DNA from: an uncultured Verrucomicrobiales bacterium
Lineage (GTDB): Bacteria; Verrucomicrobiota; Verrucomicrobiia; Limisphaerales; Palsa-1400
Assembly: GCA_903898185.1 (NCBI GenBank)
Contig: CAIUEN010000157.1
Location: 1-36,168, forward strand
Reading direction: 5' to 3'
DNA: 36,168 nucleotides
Part shown: in pieces, positions 1 to 8,384 of the stretch
How the letters are laid out: every line of letters begins with the position of its first letter
How positions within the stretch are numbered: the stretch's first letter is position 1
Translations under genes and position numbers: made by a program
The notes under the pieces: generated by a model
Database searches by the model: none
The model's input: the letters and a program-made list of their open reading frames with translations, nothing else
Told to the model about the DNA's origin: nothing

Positions 1-1
1 C

Positions 2-100
2 GTTCCTGGATTCGAGAGTATGTGGAGAGGCTACGCCCGATTTTACGACATGGTGGAAATCATAATCCTTGAGCGAGCGGCCAAATCAAAAGATCCGTAA
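2..100 (+). CDS. possible 3' end of a gene cut by the window edge
   Basis: A reading frame is open from the left edge and stops at TAA 98-100, giving 32 residues that end in ERAAKSKDP. It contains an amphipathic stretch (YARFYDMVEIIILERAAKSK). It may be the C-terminus of a protein whose body lies outside the window. It is too short to assign and could be chance. Confidence 0.22.
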   Translation, partial: VPGFESMWRGYARFYDMVEIIILERAAKSKDP

Positions 101-436
101 CTATGCGCTGTGACGTTTTTCTGGGGCAAGCGTAGCGCTAGACTATCACCACTAATTTGAAATGCGTATTAACGCATAGTAAATCGACACATGAACAAAT
201 GACTAAAGGAACAAATAAGCCAACATGAATTGGGGCAATATACTCGAAAATGAGTCGTAAGGGAGTTGGAACTTCAAAAAATAGCGCTGGCACCGTCTGG
301 AAAAAATGGGCAATTGCATCTGAAGGCCGGAAGATTTGAGCTTTCTTACGTCGGCACCTGCCTGAGTTGCGAAGCTTCTTTGTGCCATCGCAGATAACAG
401 CTTTGCTGGCGGGGCAATCTGAGCCATAGTGTCAGC
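101..436. other. intergenic region before the uvrA-like gene
   Basis: No convincing gene is seen. The one open frame here (203-427, minus strand) has the composition of non-coding sequence. A short dyad, ATGCGT-atta-ACGCAT at 162-177, could be an operator, but there is no independent support. No clear LexA box was recognised in front of the uvrA-like gene. Confidence 0.4.
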
Positions 437-3127
437 GTGATTGATTCAGAAGCCATGCGGATTGAAGCCGAGGAAGTCATCGAGATTCAGGGCGCCCGTG
501 AACATAATCTCAAGGACATCTCGATGACCATCCCGCGCAACCAGTTTGTTGTCATCACCGGAGTTAGCGGCTCGGGAAAAAGCACCATTGCGTTTGATAT
601 TCTTTTCTCCGAGGGCCAACGGCGGTTTCTTGATTCGATGAATGTTTACGCGCGCCAGTTTGTCGAGCAGCTATCGCGCCCGGATGTTGATTTGGTGGCG
701 GGGATTCCTCCAACGGTGAGCATCGAGCAGCGCAATTCGCGCGGCGGCGGCAAGAGCACGGTGGCCACAGTCACTGAAATCTACCATTTCCTGCGGCTTC
801 TGTTTGCGCGGTTGGGGACGCAGTTTTGTCCGGATTGCCAGCTTCCGGTGGAATCGCAAACACGCGACCGGGTTGGGCAGCGGCTTGAGGCCGAGGCCAA
901 ACGCCGGGGCAACCTCCAATTGCTGGCGCCGGTTGTCAGGAACCGCAAAGGCTTCCACACCGAGGTCGCCGAATGGGCCGCCAAGCACGGTCATGAGTCT
1001 GTCCGCGCTGATGGGAAGATCGTTTCCTCCCATGAGCGGTTGCGATTGGACCGGTTCCGGGAGCACGACGTGGAAATTGTGGTGGGCACCTTGGATGCCA
1101 AAGCGCGGCGCACTCCCTCGCACAAGGATGCTGTCCGGAAGTTGATTGACCAAACGCTTGAGCTGGGACATGGCGTTCTTTACGCGCTCGGCATGGACGG
1201 CAAAACCACGATTTATTCGACCGAACGCTCCTGCCCGGGATGCGGACGTTCCTTTGGCGAGATTAATCCCAAGATGCTCAGTTACAATTCACCGCAGGGG
1301 TGGTGCCCCAAGTGCCGTGGTTTTGGTGAGATTTTCTTCCTGCCTGAGGTCGAGCGAGGGGCTCGCGCCGAGGCGATCGAGGAATCGTGGTTCGATTGGC
1401 AGGAGGGGAAACGGGAAGTTTGCCAGGAATGCCAAGGCACCCGGCTGAACCCGGTTGCCCGTTCGGTTCGTTTGAGTCACTTCAGCTCCAAAGTCGCCAA
1501 TATCCCTCCTTCGCCCACGGTGGTTGATTTTGCCAACGCCTCCGTGGACGATACGTTGGCGCATGTGAAAACGTGGAATTTGAAAGGGCGCGAAGCGGAG
1601 ATCGCGCGGGATATCATTCCCGAGATTCGCGAGCGTCTGAAGTTTCTGCGCGAGGTTGGCCTGGGCTATCTGCAGTTGGGACGGGGCGCAACAACGCTTT
1701 CCGGCGGAGAAGGACAGCGCATCCGGTTGGCGGCCCAACTGGGATCAAACCTCAGCGGCGTGCTCTATGTTCTGGATGAGCCTACCATTGGTCTGCATGC
1801 TCGAGACAATGAGAAGCTTCTATCGGCGCTCGCCCTCCTGAAATCCCGTGGGAATTCACTGGTGGTGGTTGAACACGACGAGGAGACCATGCGTCAGGCT
1901 GATTATGTCATTGATTTGGGGCCTGGGGCGGGGACTGAAGGAGGGCGCATTGTGGCGGCTGGGACGCTGGCTGAAATCCTGGAGCATTCCGACTCGGTCA
2001 CGGCAAGATGTCTGCGGACGCCTCCGGTCTATCCGTCTCGTGGAACACGTCGCCCGGTGGTCATTGGCGGGCGTTCGCGTGGCAAGACTCCGTTGCTCGT
2101 GCTGGAAAAGGCCCGCCTGCACAATCTGAAGAATCTCACCATTGAAATTCCCCTTGGGCGATTTGTTTGCGTCACGGGAGTCAGCGGTTCAGGCAAGAGC
2201 ACGCTCATTCGCGAATGCCTCCTGCCCGCCCTTCGCGAAAAACTCAAGAATGCGGGCCGCAGCCGGGCTGATGGAACGGTAATCACCGCCGGCCACGAAC
2301 TGATTCGTGCGGTTTACGAAGTCGATCAGTTGCCAATTGGAAGAACTCCGCGTTCGGTTCCAGCGACCTATGTCGGGTTTCTGGACGATATCCGGCGGCT
2401 TTTCGCGGAGACACCCGAGGCGAGGATGCGCGGTTATTCGGCCAGCCGGTTTTCATTCAACAGCGCTCAGGGCCGGTGTCCGGAATGCTTGGGAGCGGGG
2501 ACCATCAAACTGGAAATGAGTTTCATGCCGCCGGCCTATGTTCGTTGCGAAACGTGCGGTGGAACCCGCTTCAATCGCGAGACCTTGGATGTGCAATTCC
2601 GGGGACGCAATGTTGCCCAAGTGCTGGCTTTGACGGTTGCCCAAGCGCTTGAGTTCTTTTCGGCGTTTCAGAAAATTGCGCGTCCGTTGCAGGCTTTATG
2701 CGATACAGGCCTTGGCTACATCAGTCTTGGCCAGACAAGCCCAACGCTCAGCGGCGGAGAAGCGCAACGTCTCAAACTGGTGACGCACCTATTGGCTGGA
2801 TTTCCACGTCGCGCGGGTGAAAGCGAACTGCTTCGCCCCTCGCAACCCAACGCCAGTGTGTTCATTCTCGAAGAACCGACCATCGGATTGCACATTGTGG
2901 ATGTGCGCAAATTGGTTGATGTCTTGCAGCGATTGGTGGACGCCGGGCATACGGTGGTGGTAATCGAACATAACCTCGACTTAATCGCGGAGGCCGATTG
3001 GGTCATTGATCTTGGGCCGGAAGGCGGCGAGGGCGGAGGACAAGTGGTTGCTCAGGGAACACCGGAAGAGGTCGCAAAAGAAAAAAAATCACACACAGGA
3101 GCGTATCTGCGAAAAATGGTAACATAA
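437..3127 (+). CDS. uvrA: UvrA-family excinuclease ATPase, shortened insertion region
   Basis: This is the DNA-damage recognition subunit of nucleotide excision repair, acting with UvrB in the cytoplasm. The protein has 896 residues and two ABC modules. Walker A motifs GVSGSGKST lie at 42-50 and 581-589; signatures LSGGEGQ and LSGGEAQ at 421 and 771; Walker B segments at 442-450 (VLDEPT) and about 807-814 (ILEEPT). Two zinc modules are present: C266/C269/C290/C293, and C681/C684/C704/C707. The UvrB-binding region (about 150-250, with LAPVVRNRKG) is kept. Only about 36 residues separate C293 from the CQECQGTRL segment at 329, where canonical UvrA proteins of about 940 residues have on the order of 100 more; the insertion domain therefore looks largely deleted. 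The start is GTG at 437; ATG at 455 is an alternative. It could be a second, divergent UvrA rather than the housekeeping copy. A repeat begins directly after its stop codon. Confidence 0.9.
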   Translation: MIDSEAMRIEAEEVIEIQGAREHNLKDISMTIPRNQFVVITGVSGSGKSTIAFDILFSEGQRRFLDSMNVYARQFVEQLSRPDVDLVAGIPPTVSIEQRNSRGGGKSTVATVTEIYHFLRLLFARLGTQFCPDCQLPVESQTRDRVGQRLEAEAKRRGNLQLLAPVVRNRKGFHTEVAEWAAKHGHESVRADGKIVSSHERLRLDRFREHDVEIVVGTLDAKARRTPSHKDAVRKLIDQTLELGHGVLYALGMDGKTTIYSTERSCPGCGRSFGEINPKMLSYNSPQGWCPKCRGFGEIFFLPEVERGARAEAIEESWFDWQEGKREVCQECQGTRLNPVARSVRLSHFSSKVANIPPSPTVVDFANASVDDTLAHVKTWNLKGREAEIARDIIPEIRERLKFLREVGLGYLQLGRGATTLSGGEGQRIRLAAQLGSNLSGVLYVLDEPTIGLHARDNEKLLSALALLKSRGNSLVVVEHDEETMRQADYVIDLGPGAGTEGGRIVAAGTLAEILEHSDSVTARCLRTPPVYPSRGTRRPVVIGGRSRGKTPLLVLEKARLHNLKNLTIEIPLGRFVCVTGVSGSGKSTLIRECLLPALREKLKNAGRSRADGTVITAGHELIRAVYEVDQLPIGRTPRSVPATYVGFLDDIRRLFAETPEARMRGYSASRFSFNSAQGRCPECLGAGTIKLEMSFMPPAYVRCETCGGTRFNRETLDVQFRGRNVAQVLALTVAQALEFFSAFQKIARPLQALCDTGLGYISLGQTSPTLSGGEAQRLKLVTHLLAGFPRRAGESELLRPSQPNASVFILEEPTIGLHIVDVRKLVDVLQRLVDAGHTVVVIEHNLDLIAEADWVIDLGPEGGEGGGQVVAQGTPEEVAKEKKSHTGAYLRKMVT

Positions 3128-3211
3128 GCGTGACAGGAAGCTAACCCTGTGGGGCAGGTCTCCAACCTCTTGACACATCTTCCTCCAGCAAGTCAGCAAT
3201 TCTCATTTTGA
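3128..3211 (+). repeat. hybrid copy of the dispersed repeat family
   Basis: The copy begins at the base after the uvrA-like stop codon. Its left part (GCGTGACaGGAAgcTAACCC, TGTGGGGC, then ATCTTCCTCCAG) matches the left part of the element at 24942-25103. Its right part, 3192-3211, is a 20-bp GTCAGCAATTCTCATTTTGA identical to 33165-33184 and equal to the terminal repeat of the copies at 9441 and 20977. It therefore looks like a composite or decayed element lying between two co-directional genes. Confidence 0.75.
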
Positions 3212-3222
3212 ATTTCATCCCG

Positions 3223-6045
3223 ATGATCAACTCATCTCAACGGGCCGCGCTCAAGAAGGTCGATTGCCAAGTCGCTTTTGACGATTTGACGCGCCAGCTT
3301 TATGCAACGGACGCCTCAATGCACCAGGTCGAGCCATCAGGTGTGGCGTTTCCGCGTGGGGCGCGGCAGACCGTCGCCATTATCAAGGCATCTGCGGAGT
3401 TGGGGATTCCCATCGCGCCGCGTGGAGCTGGCACCGGGCTGGTCGGCGGGGCGCTCGGAGATGGGCTGGTGATTGAATTTGCGCGATTCAATCGCACTAT
3501 TTTGGCTCTCGATTTGGAAAAGCGAATGGCGCGCATCGGCGCCGGCGTGGTGCTTGATCAGCTCAACGCATTTCTCAAACCACGCGGGTTTTGTTTCGGT
3601 CCGGACGTTGCCACCAGTTCGCGCGCGACGTTCGGCGGCATGATTGCCAATAATTCGTCCGGCTCGAATGTTTCCGTCTATGGCTGTGTGGCCGACCACC
3701 TGCGCTCGGTTGAAGTCGTTTGCGCCGACGGAAGCATCCAAACCCTTGCGCCGGGGATGCCTGGCATGATCGAACAGCGGCGGGCGATTCGAGCACTGGT
3801 GGAGGAATCCGCTAACGAAATCCGCTTGCGGATGCCGTCGGGACTGCTCAAGCGGTGGCCGGGCTACGCGCTGGACCGTCTATTGCGCCAGCCGGATTCG
3901 TTTCATCAGTTGATTTCAGGAAGCGAAGGAACCTTGGCTGCGATTGTTTCGGCTGAAGTCGCCATAGTGCCGCTGCCAAAGCGCAAGACGGTCGGCCTGA
4001 TCTTCTTTGCGTCAGTCACCGAGGCCCTGCGGGCGACTGTCGAACTTCTGGACCTCAAACCCGCCGCCATCGAACACCTCGACCGTTTTCTCTTGGATCC
4101 GACGCGCGGACAGCTCGCATTCCGAGAGGCTCGGGCGTTGTTGGAACTCGATGAAAAACCGTGCGAATCGATTTTATTGGTCGAGTTCTATGATGATGCG
4201 CGGGATCAGCTCAATGAGATGTCAAAGCGACGACTTGGAATACGAACTCTCCTGTTGGAGGATCCGTCACAGGTCAACCTGGTCTGGCAATTGCGAAAAG
4301 CGGGCCTGTCATTGCTTAGCGGACGCAAAGGAGAATCCAAACCGGTGACCGTTGTGGAAGATACCGCCGTCCGGCCCGAGCAATTGCCCGATTACGTCGC
4401 TGGAATGCAAGCGATTTTGAAAAACCGTGGGATCGAGGCTTGCCTTTATGGTCATGCGGCTGCGGGCTTGTTGCATGTTCGCCCTGTTCTGAACATGCGC
4501 CGCGCCGAGGACGTCCGCAAATTCCGGGAAATAGCCGATGACGTTGCGGCCTTGGTGCGGCGCTTCAAAGGCACGCTTGCCGGCGAACACGGGGTTGGAA
4601 TGGCGCGAACCGAATACATGCCTGGGCAGGTCGGCGAGAAGTTGGTTGAAGTCATGCGCGAGATCAAGCGGGTATTCGATCCCAATGGCATTCTCAACCC
4701 TGGCAAGATCATCCCAGACGGCCGCTATAAAGTGGACAATCATCTGCGTGTCAATGTTGGCCCCAAGCCGCGTCTGCCGTTTGCGCCCGTGCTCGCCTTT
4801 TCCGGGCGAGACGAATCGTTTTTTGCCAATCTGGACCAATGCAATGGCTGCGGCGGATGCCGCAAGGAGACTCCTTCGATGTGCCCGACTTTTATAGTTA
4901 CTGGCGAAGAGGTGATGTCCACACGCGGCCGGGCCAACGCCATTCGCGCCGCGCTGGATGGACGAGGGACTGAGGGCGCTGATCCATTGTCGTGGAGTGG
5001 ACTTCAAACCGCTTTAGGGAGTTGTCTGTCGTGCAAAGCGTGCGCGACCGAATGCCCGTCAAACGTCAACCTGCCCTTGCTCAAGGCCGAATTGGCGCAC
5101 GCGCGTCAAAAGCGCGATGGAATTCCTCTGTCAGCGCGCGTCTTTAGCCGGGTGGATTCATTGGGCAGGGCTGGAACGGCATTTCCTGCGCTGGCTAACG
5201 CCTTCCTTGGATTGTCGTTGGTGAGGAAGGGGATGGAAAGCGTTCTCGGTATTTCGGCGCTCCGTAACATTGCGCCTTACGCCACTGAACGATTCGATCA
5301 GTGGTTTAACCGTCGCTCTCACGGAAAGCCTGTGGTGCGAGGACGTGTATGGCTCTGGGACGACACATTTGTGCGTTACCACGAACCGCACGTCGGTCAA
5401 GCGGCGGTGGCTCTCCTTGAAGCGGCGGGTTTTGAGGTGATGTTGGTCAAGGGGCGGAAGTGCTGCGGACGCCCGGCATTCAGCCAGGGCTGCTTGGATG
5501 AAGCCGCCAGCCTCGGCAGGCACAATTTGCAATTGCTCGCCAATGCGGAGATGGATCCCATCCTTTTTCTGGAGCCCTCCTGCTACTCGATGTTTGTCGA
5601 TGAGTATGTCGAACTCGGTCTTGCTGGCGCGCGGGAAATCAGGAAACGGTGTTTCCTTTTGGAGCGATTTCTGGATGTGCTGTTGACCCGCGAGCCGGGC
5701 GCGATTGCCTTCAAGCCCAAGCCGGGCCGGGTTGCCATTCACGTCCATTGCCATGCCAAATCGCTGATGAATCCCGCATTCATGAAACGGCTGATTGAGC
5801 GCGTCCCCGGACGCGAAGCAGTGCTGCTGGACACCGGCTGCTGCGGGATGGCCGGGGCGTTTGGGATGATGAAATCGAACTACGAGCTGTCAAAGCAAGT
5901 GGCCGGGCCGTTGCTCAGGCAACTAGCCTCGCAGCCTGCCGGGACGTTGGTGGTCGCCTCCGGAACCAGTTGTCGCCATCAAATCGCCGATCTGTCGGAA
6001 CTCCGGGCAATGCACTTGATCGAGGTTCTGGCCGAAGCGCTGTAA
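3223..6045 (+). CDS. FAD-linked oxidase with Fe-S and CCG domains (D-lactate dehydrogenase/YdiJ type)
   Basis: The protein is a fusion of a flavoprotein and an electron-transfer subunit that oxidises a 2-hydroxy acid (lactate or glycolate type) and passes electrons onward; the substrate is inferred from the family. Numbered from TTG 3208, the FAD-binding PCMH part is at about 40-260 (GAGTGLVGG at 73-81, FGGMIANNSSG at 142-152). The cap domain follows, with LAGEHGVGMARTEY near 465. Two Fe-S motifs follow: CNGCGGCRKETPSMCP near 545 (CX2CX2CX6CP) and CLSCKACATECP near 606. Two CCG-type motifs lie near 752 (CCGRPAFSQG) and 877 (TGCCGMAGAFG). Its length, about 940, suits the fused family. The ATG at 3223 is preferred; TTG 3208 lies inside a repeat terminus. 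No good ribosome-binding site is seen for either. Confidence 0.9.
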   Translation: MINSSQRAALKKVDCQVAFDDLTRQLYATDASMHQVEPSGVAFPRGARQTVAIIKASAELGIPIAPRGAGTGLVGGALGDGLVIEFARFNRTILALDLEKRMARIGAGVVLDQLNAFLKPRGFCFGPDVATSSRATFGGMIANNSSGSNVSVYGCVADHLRSVEVVCADGSIQTLAPGMPGMIEQRRAIRALVEESANEIRLRMPSGLLKRWPGYALDRLLRQPDSFHQLISGSEGTLAAIVSAEVAIVPLPKRKTVGLIFFASVTEALRATVELLDLKPAAIEHLDRFLLDPTRGQLAFREARALLELDEKPCESILLVEFYDDARDQLNEMSKRRLGIRTLLLEDPSQVNLVWQLRKAGLSLLSGRKGESKPVTVVEDTAVRPEQLPDYVAGMQAILKNRGIEACLYGHAAAGLLHVRPVLNMRRAEDVRKFREIADDVAALVRRFKGTLAGEHGVGMARTEYMPGQVGEKLVEVMREIKRVFDPNGILNPGKIIPDGRYKVDNHLRVNVGPKPRLPFAPVLAFSGRDESFFANLDQCNGCGGCRKETPSMCPTFIVTGEEVMSTRGRANAIRAALDGRGTEGADPLSWSGLQTALGSCLSCKACATECPSNVNLPLLKAELAHARQKRDGIPLSARVFSRVDSLGRAGTAFPALANAFLGLSLVRKGMESVLGISALRNIAPYATERFDQWFNRRSHGKPVVRGRVWLWDDTFVRYHEPHVGQAAVALLEAAGFEVMLVKGRKCCGRPAFSQGCLDEAASLGRHNLQLLANAEMDPILFLEPSCYSMFVDEYVELGLAGAREIRKRCFLLERFLDVLLTREPGAIAFKPKPGRVAIHVHCHAKSLMNPAFMKRLIERVPGREAVLLDTGCCGMAGAFGMMKSNYELSKQVAGPLLRQLASQPAGTLVVASGTSCRHQIADLSELRAMHLIEVLAEAL

Positions 6046-6048
6046 TCA

Positions 6049-6156
6049 ACGTAGAACAGGCGTCCTCGCCTGTTCCCCTCTTTCCGGCGAGCGTCAGCGA
6101 GGCGCTAATTTCTTTTTGTGAACCGTTACGTAGAACAGGCGTCATCGCCTGTTCCC
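6049..6156. repeat. two near-identical hairpin repeats between converging genes
   Basis: Copies at 6049-6077 and 6128-6156 read ACGTAGAACAGGCGTC followed by a variable base and TCGCCTGTTCCC. They differ at one position. Each can fold into a 9-bp stem (GAACAGGCG/CGCCTGTTC) with a 4-nt loop. The pair lies 3 bp beyond the oxidoreductase stop and 14 bp before the stop of the converging lipoprotein gene, so a role as a two-way transcription terminator is plausible, although no T-run follows. The spacing is 79 bp. Confidence 0.8.
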
Positions 6157-6170
6157 GCTAAATCCCCACC

Positions 6171-6494
6171 TTATCCCTTTCGTTGGTAACCAACAGCCAC
6201 CATCCCGCTATCCAACTCGATCACCGAATAGCCCCAGGGCAAGTATCGATTGGGCCCCTTGGCTTCTGGATGCTCAATTCGCCAGGCGATAACCTTCCAG
6301 CCATTGCCAGATTTCAAGACCTCCCATTCGGCCCGGTCGGCCCATTGCTCCTGTTGCTCCAACAAGCGCTTGGCGGCCGCAATCTGCTCGCGGTAGCGGC
6401 CTTGCGGATTCTCAGCTTGCTCCATGCGAACGGCATTTCCGCCGCATCCGGTGAGCAACGAGAAGAATAGAACGATCATCCAGCATCTGGTCAT
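6171..6494 (-). CDS. small lipoprotein of unknown function
   Basis: The 107-residue product starts MTRCWMIVLFFSLLTGC, a signal peptide with lipobox LTGC, so it should be lipidated on Cys17 and anchored on the periplasmic side of a membrane. The mature part has a charged helical stretch (YREQIAAAKRLLEQQEQW) and a Trp/Tyr-rich end (WRIEHPEAKGPNRYLPWGYS, then VIELDSGMVAVGY). No known domain is recognised. It converges on the oxidoreductase gene, separated by the hairpin pair. Confidence 0.75.
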   Translation of the reverse strand: MTRCWMIVLFFSLLTGCGGNAVRMEQAENPQGRYREQIAAAKRLLEQQEQWADRAEWEVLKSGNGWKVIAWRIEHPEAKGPNRYLPWGYSVIELDSGMVAVGYQRKG

Positions 6495-7057
6495 TTCCTT
6501 TATATCGGCGCAGTACCGTCCTGCTTAAATTCAGACTTCCTGATCTCGACGACCGAATGCCGGGAGATGCGAGATTGCGCAACTGATTGAAAACAAATAG
6601 GACTAACGGCGGTGCGCCGGGCATGACCCGCCCCGTTCTGCCTGACGATTCTTGAATGAGTGTCTTCATGGTTGCCTCAAATGGTTTGCCGCTTTCATTG
6701 GATGTTCATCAAAACCCCGTTGGTGTAATAAAACGTATGCCCGCTAATAACAATGTTGGTGGTGAATCCACCCGTGATGCCATGGCCGGCTGAAACACCA
6801 TTTACGATGAAGGCTGGCGTGATGATTAACGGACCAATGACCAGCCCACGATAAGCCGAACTCCGGGTGCCAAAGCGGTCACTCCAAGAACCAGGATTTG
6901 CCACAAATCCATCCCAGTGCGCCCGGTGGCGGCGGCTTTGCCACACGGTTGGCAGTCTTTATCTGATTGAGAATTGTCTTCCCCCTGCCGTTTCATCATG
7001 GCAGGATTTAGTGAGTGCGGCGCGTTCAAGACCGTGTGACAGGGGCAAATTTTTGCA
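6495..7057. other. gene-poor stretch upstream of the restriction-modification genes
   Basis: Open frames here are short and mutually inconsistent (minus strand 6412-6669, 6695-6946 and 6826-7149). Only the segment 6695-6999 looks partly protein-like and is listed separately as a possible broken gene. The promoter of the methyltransferase must lie near 6990-7040, but no clear -35/-10 pair was identified. Confidence 0.4.
6695..6999 (-). pseudogene. possible frameshifted small gene
   Basis: Two overlapping minus-strand frames each look protein-like over only part of their length. The upstream frame from ATG 6999 (MMKRQGEDNSQSDKDCQPCG, then GMDLWQILVLGVTALAPGVR) stops at 6826. A different frame then carries IITPAFIVNGVSAG, TTNIVISGHTFYYTNGVLMN and a stop at 6695. 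A single frameshift between about 6830 and 6900 would join them. The family is not recognised; the ending YYTNGVL resembles tail-like or secreted proteins, but this is only an impression. Confidence 0.3.
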
Positions 7058-8365
7058 GTGAGTAACTCAACAGCCAAACCTAAACATGGGATTACACCGA
7101 CAGCGATAAGCCTGTTTGCTGGGGTGGGTGGGTGTTCGCTAGGTTTCATACAAGCGGGTTATGACATTCGGTTTGCCACTGATATTGATGCCAAAGCGGT
7201 AGAAACATACCGCAAGAATTTCCCGAAGACTCCATCCGAGAGGGCTGATATCTGTGATATCAACGGGCTCGAATTGCTTGAACGCACTGGGTTGAAAGTT
7301 GGCGAGCTTGATATTCTTCTGGGAGGTCCGCCCTGCCAAGGGTTCAGCAGTGCAGGAATGAAGGCTGGCGATGATCCTCGTAATTCACTATTGTCCCACT
7401 ACGTGCGCATTCTTGACTGCATTCAGCCAAAGTGGTTTGTAATGGAGAACGTGGAAGGATTGCTTACCAACGCGGGTGGTGTTCACGTTAGGGACACGGT
7501 TCAAGCGTTCCTCGACGCGGGGTATTCGGTTAATCTGGAGAAGCTTTATGCGCAGGGTTTCGGCGTGCCTCAGAGACGCAAGCGTGTGCTGATAGTCGGG
7601 AATCGGCTTGGACATGATTATGTTTTTCCAAAGCCAATCAGTTTCTATTCAGGACATATCTTTCGAAAGGGGGAGGTGACTTTTGAGTCGGCTGTCGGCG
7701 ACTTACCTCCAGCCGCCCAAAGCCCTGACGAAACGCTTGCATTTCGGGGGCCGCCAGGAAATGACCTGCAAGCGTATCTTCGTGGCGACGCTCTGACCGT
7801 TACGGATCACTATTCTTTGCCGCTTTCAAGTATCCAACTTGAACGTGTTTGTAGCTTGGAGCCAGGCCAAACAATGAAACATTTGCCCGAGCATCTTCAA
7901 CATGAGTCCTTTCGACGCCGTGCTTTCCGTCGCGTGATGGATGGAACATCTGTTGAAAAACGAGGCGGTGCGCCTTCTGGGCTGAAACGGTTATTTGCCG
8001 AGGAGCCGAGTTTGACCATCACTAGTGCCGCAACTCGCGAGTTCATTCATCCAAGCCAAGATAGGCCAATTACCCTCCGAGAGTGTGCGCGATTGCAGAC
8101 GTTTCCAGATTCTTTTGATTTCGTTGGTGATGCTTCAGACCGCATCCAACAAATCGGCAATGCCATTCCTCCGTTACTGGCCCGTCGAGTTGGTGAACAT
8201 ATAGCGGAGAACTTTGGTTTTTCCATACAAAGTTACCAAAACAGTCGCCCCATATTGAGATTTTTCCTTACTCAAGCCGACGGGAAAAGTCCCGCTCTCG
8301 CCAAGACTGAGACGCTACTGACTCATCTGGCAAACGGAAAACAGGAGCAGTTAGCGTTAACTTGA
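7058..8365 (+). CDS. DNA cytosine-5 methyltransferase of a type II restriction-modification system
   Basis: The enzyme transfers a methyl group from S-adenosylmethionine to C5 of cytosine within a specific DNA site. The 435-residue protein has the family motifs in canonical order: motif I SLFAGVGGCSLGF at 18-30; the catalytic Cys in GGPPCQGFSSAG near 89; ENV in MENVEG near 129; QRRKRV near 172; a variable target-recognition region at about 200-320; and the C-terminal RECARLQTFPDSF and QIGNAIPPLLA motifs. The start is GTG 7058, preceded by AGGGGC; no ATG lies between it and motif I. The nuclease gene follows 19 bp downstream on the same strand, so this is the protective half of the pair. The target sequence cannot be read from the DNA. 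Confidence 0.95.
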   Translation: MSNSTAKPKHGITPTAISLFAGVGGCSLGFIQAGYDIRFATDIDAKAVETYRKNFPKTPSERADICDINGLELLERTGLKVGELDILLGGPPCQGFSSAGMKAGDDPRNSLLSHYVRILDCIQPKWFVMENVEGLLTNAGGVHVRDTVQAFLDAGYSVNLEKLYAQGFGVPQRRKRVLIVGNRLGHDYVFPKPISFYSGHIFRKGEVTFESAVGDLPPAAQSPDETLAFRGPPGNDLQAYLRGDALTVTDHYSLPLSSIQLERVCSLEPGQTMKHLPEHLQHESFRRRAFRRVMDGTSVEKRGGAPSGLKRLFAEEPSLTITSAATREFIHPSQDRPITLRECARLQTFPDSFDFVGDASDRIQQIGNAIPPLLARRVGEHIAENFGFSIQSYQNSRPILRFFLTQADGKSPALAKTETLLTHLANGKQEQLALT

Positions 8366-8384
8366 ATCACACTGACTTACAGCT

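Noticed and set aside
203-427. 74-residue minus-strand open frame upstream of the uvrA-like gene
   Set aside because: No recognisable domain, composition like shuffled sequence, and no ribosome-binding site; it is treated as chance.
3208-3222. TTG 3208 as the start of the FAD-linked oxidase
   Set aside because: This codon lies in the terminal repeat; ATG 3223 starts clear of it, though the true start is not proven.
4838-4890. CX2CX2CX6CP spacing of the first Fe-S motif as an anomaly
   Set aside because: Similar long spacing (CRK...MCP) is, as far as I recall, usual in the YdiJ-like fused family, so it is not treated as novel.
6412-6669. 85-residue minus-strand frame overlapping the lipoprotein
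   Set aside because: It overlaps the start of a gene with a clear lipobox and has no family features of its own.
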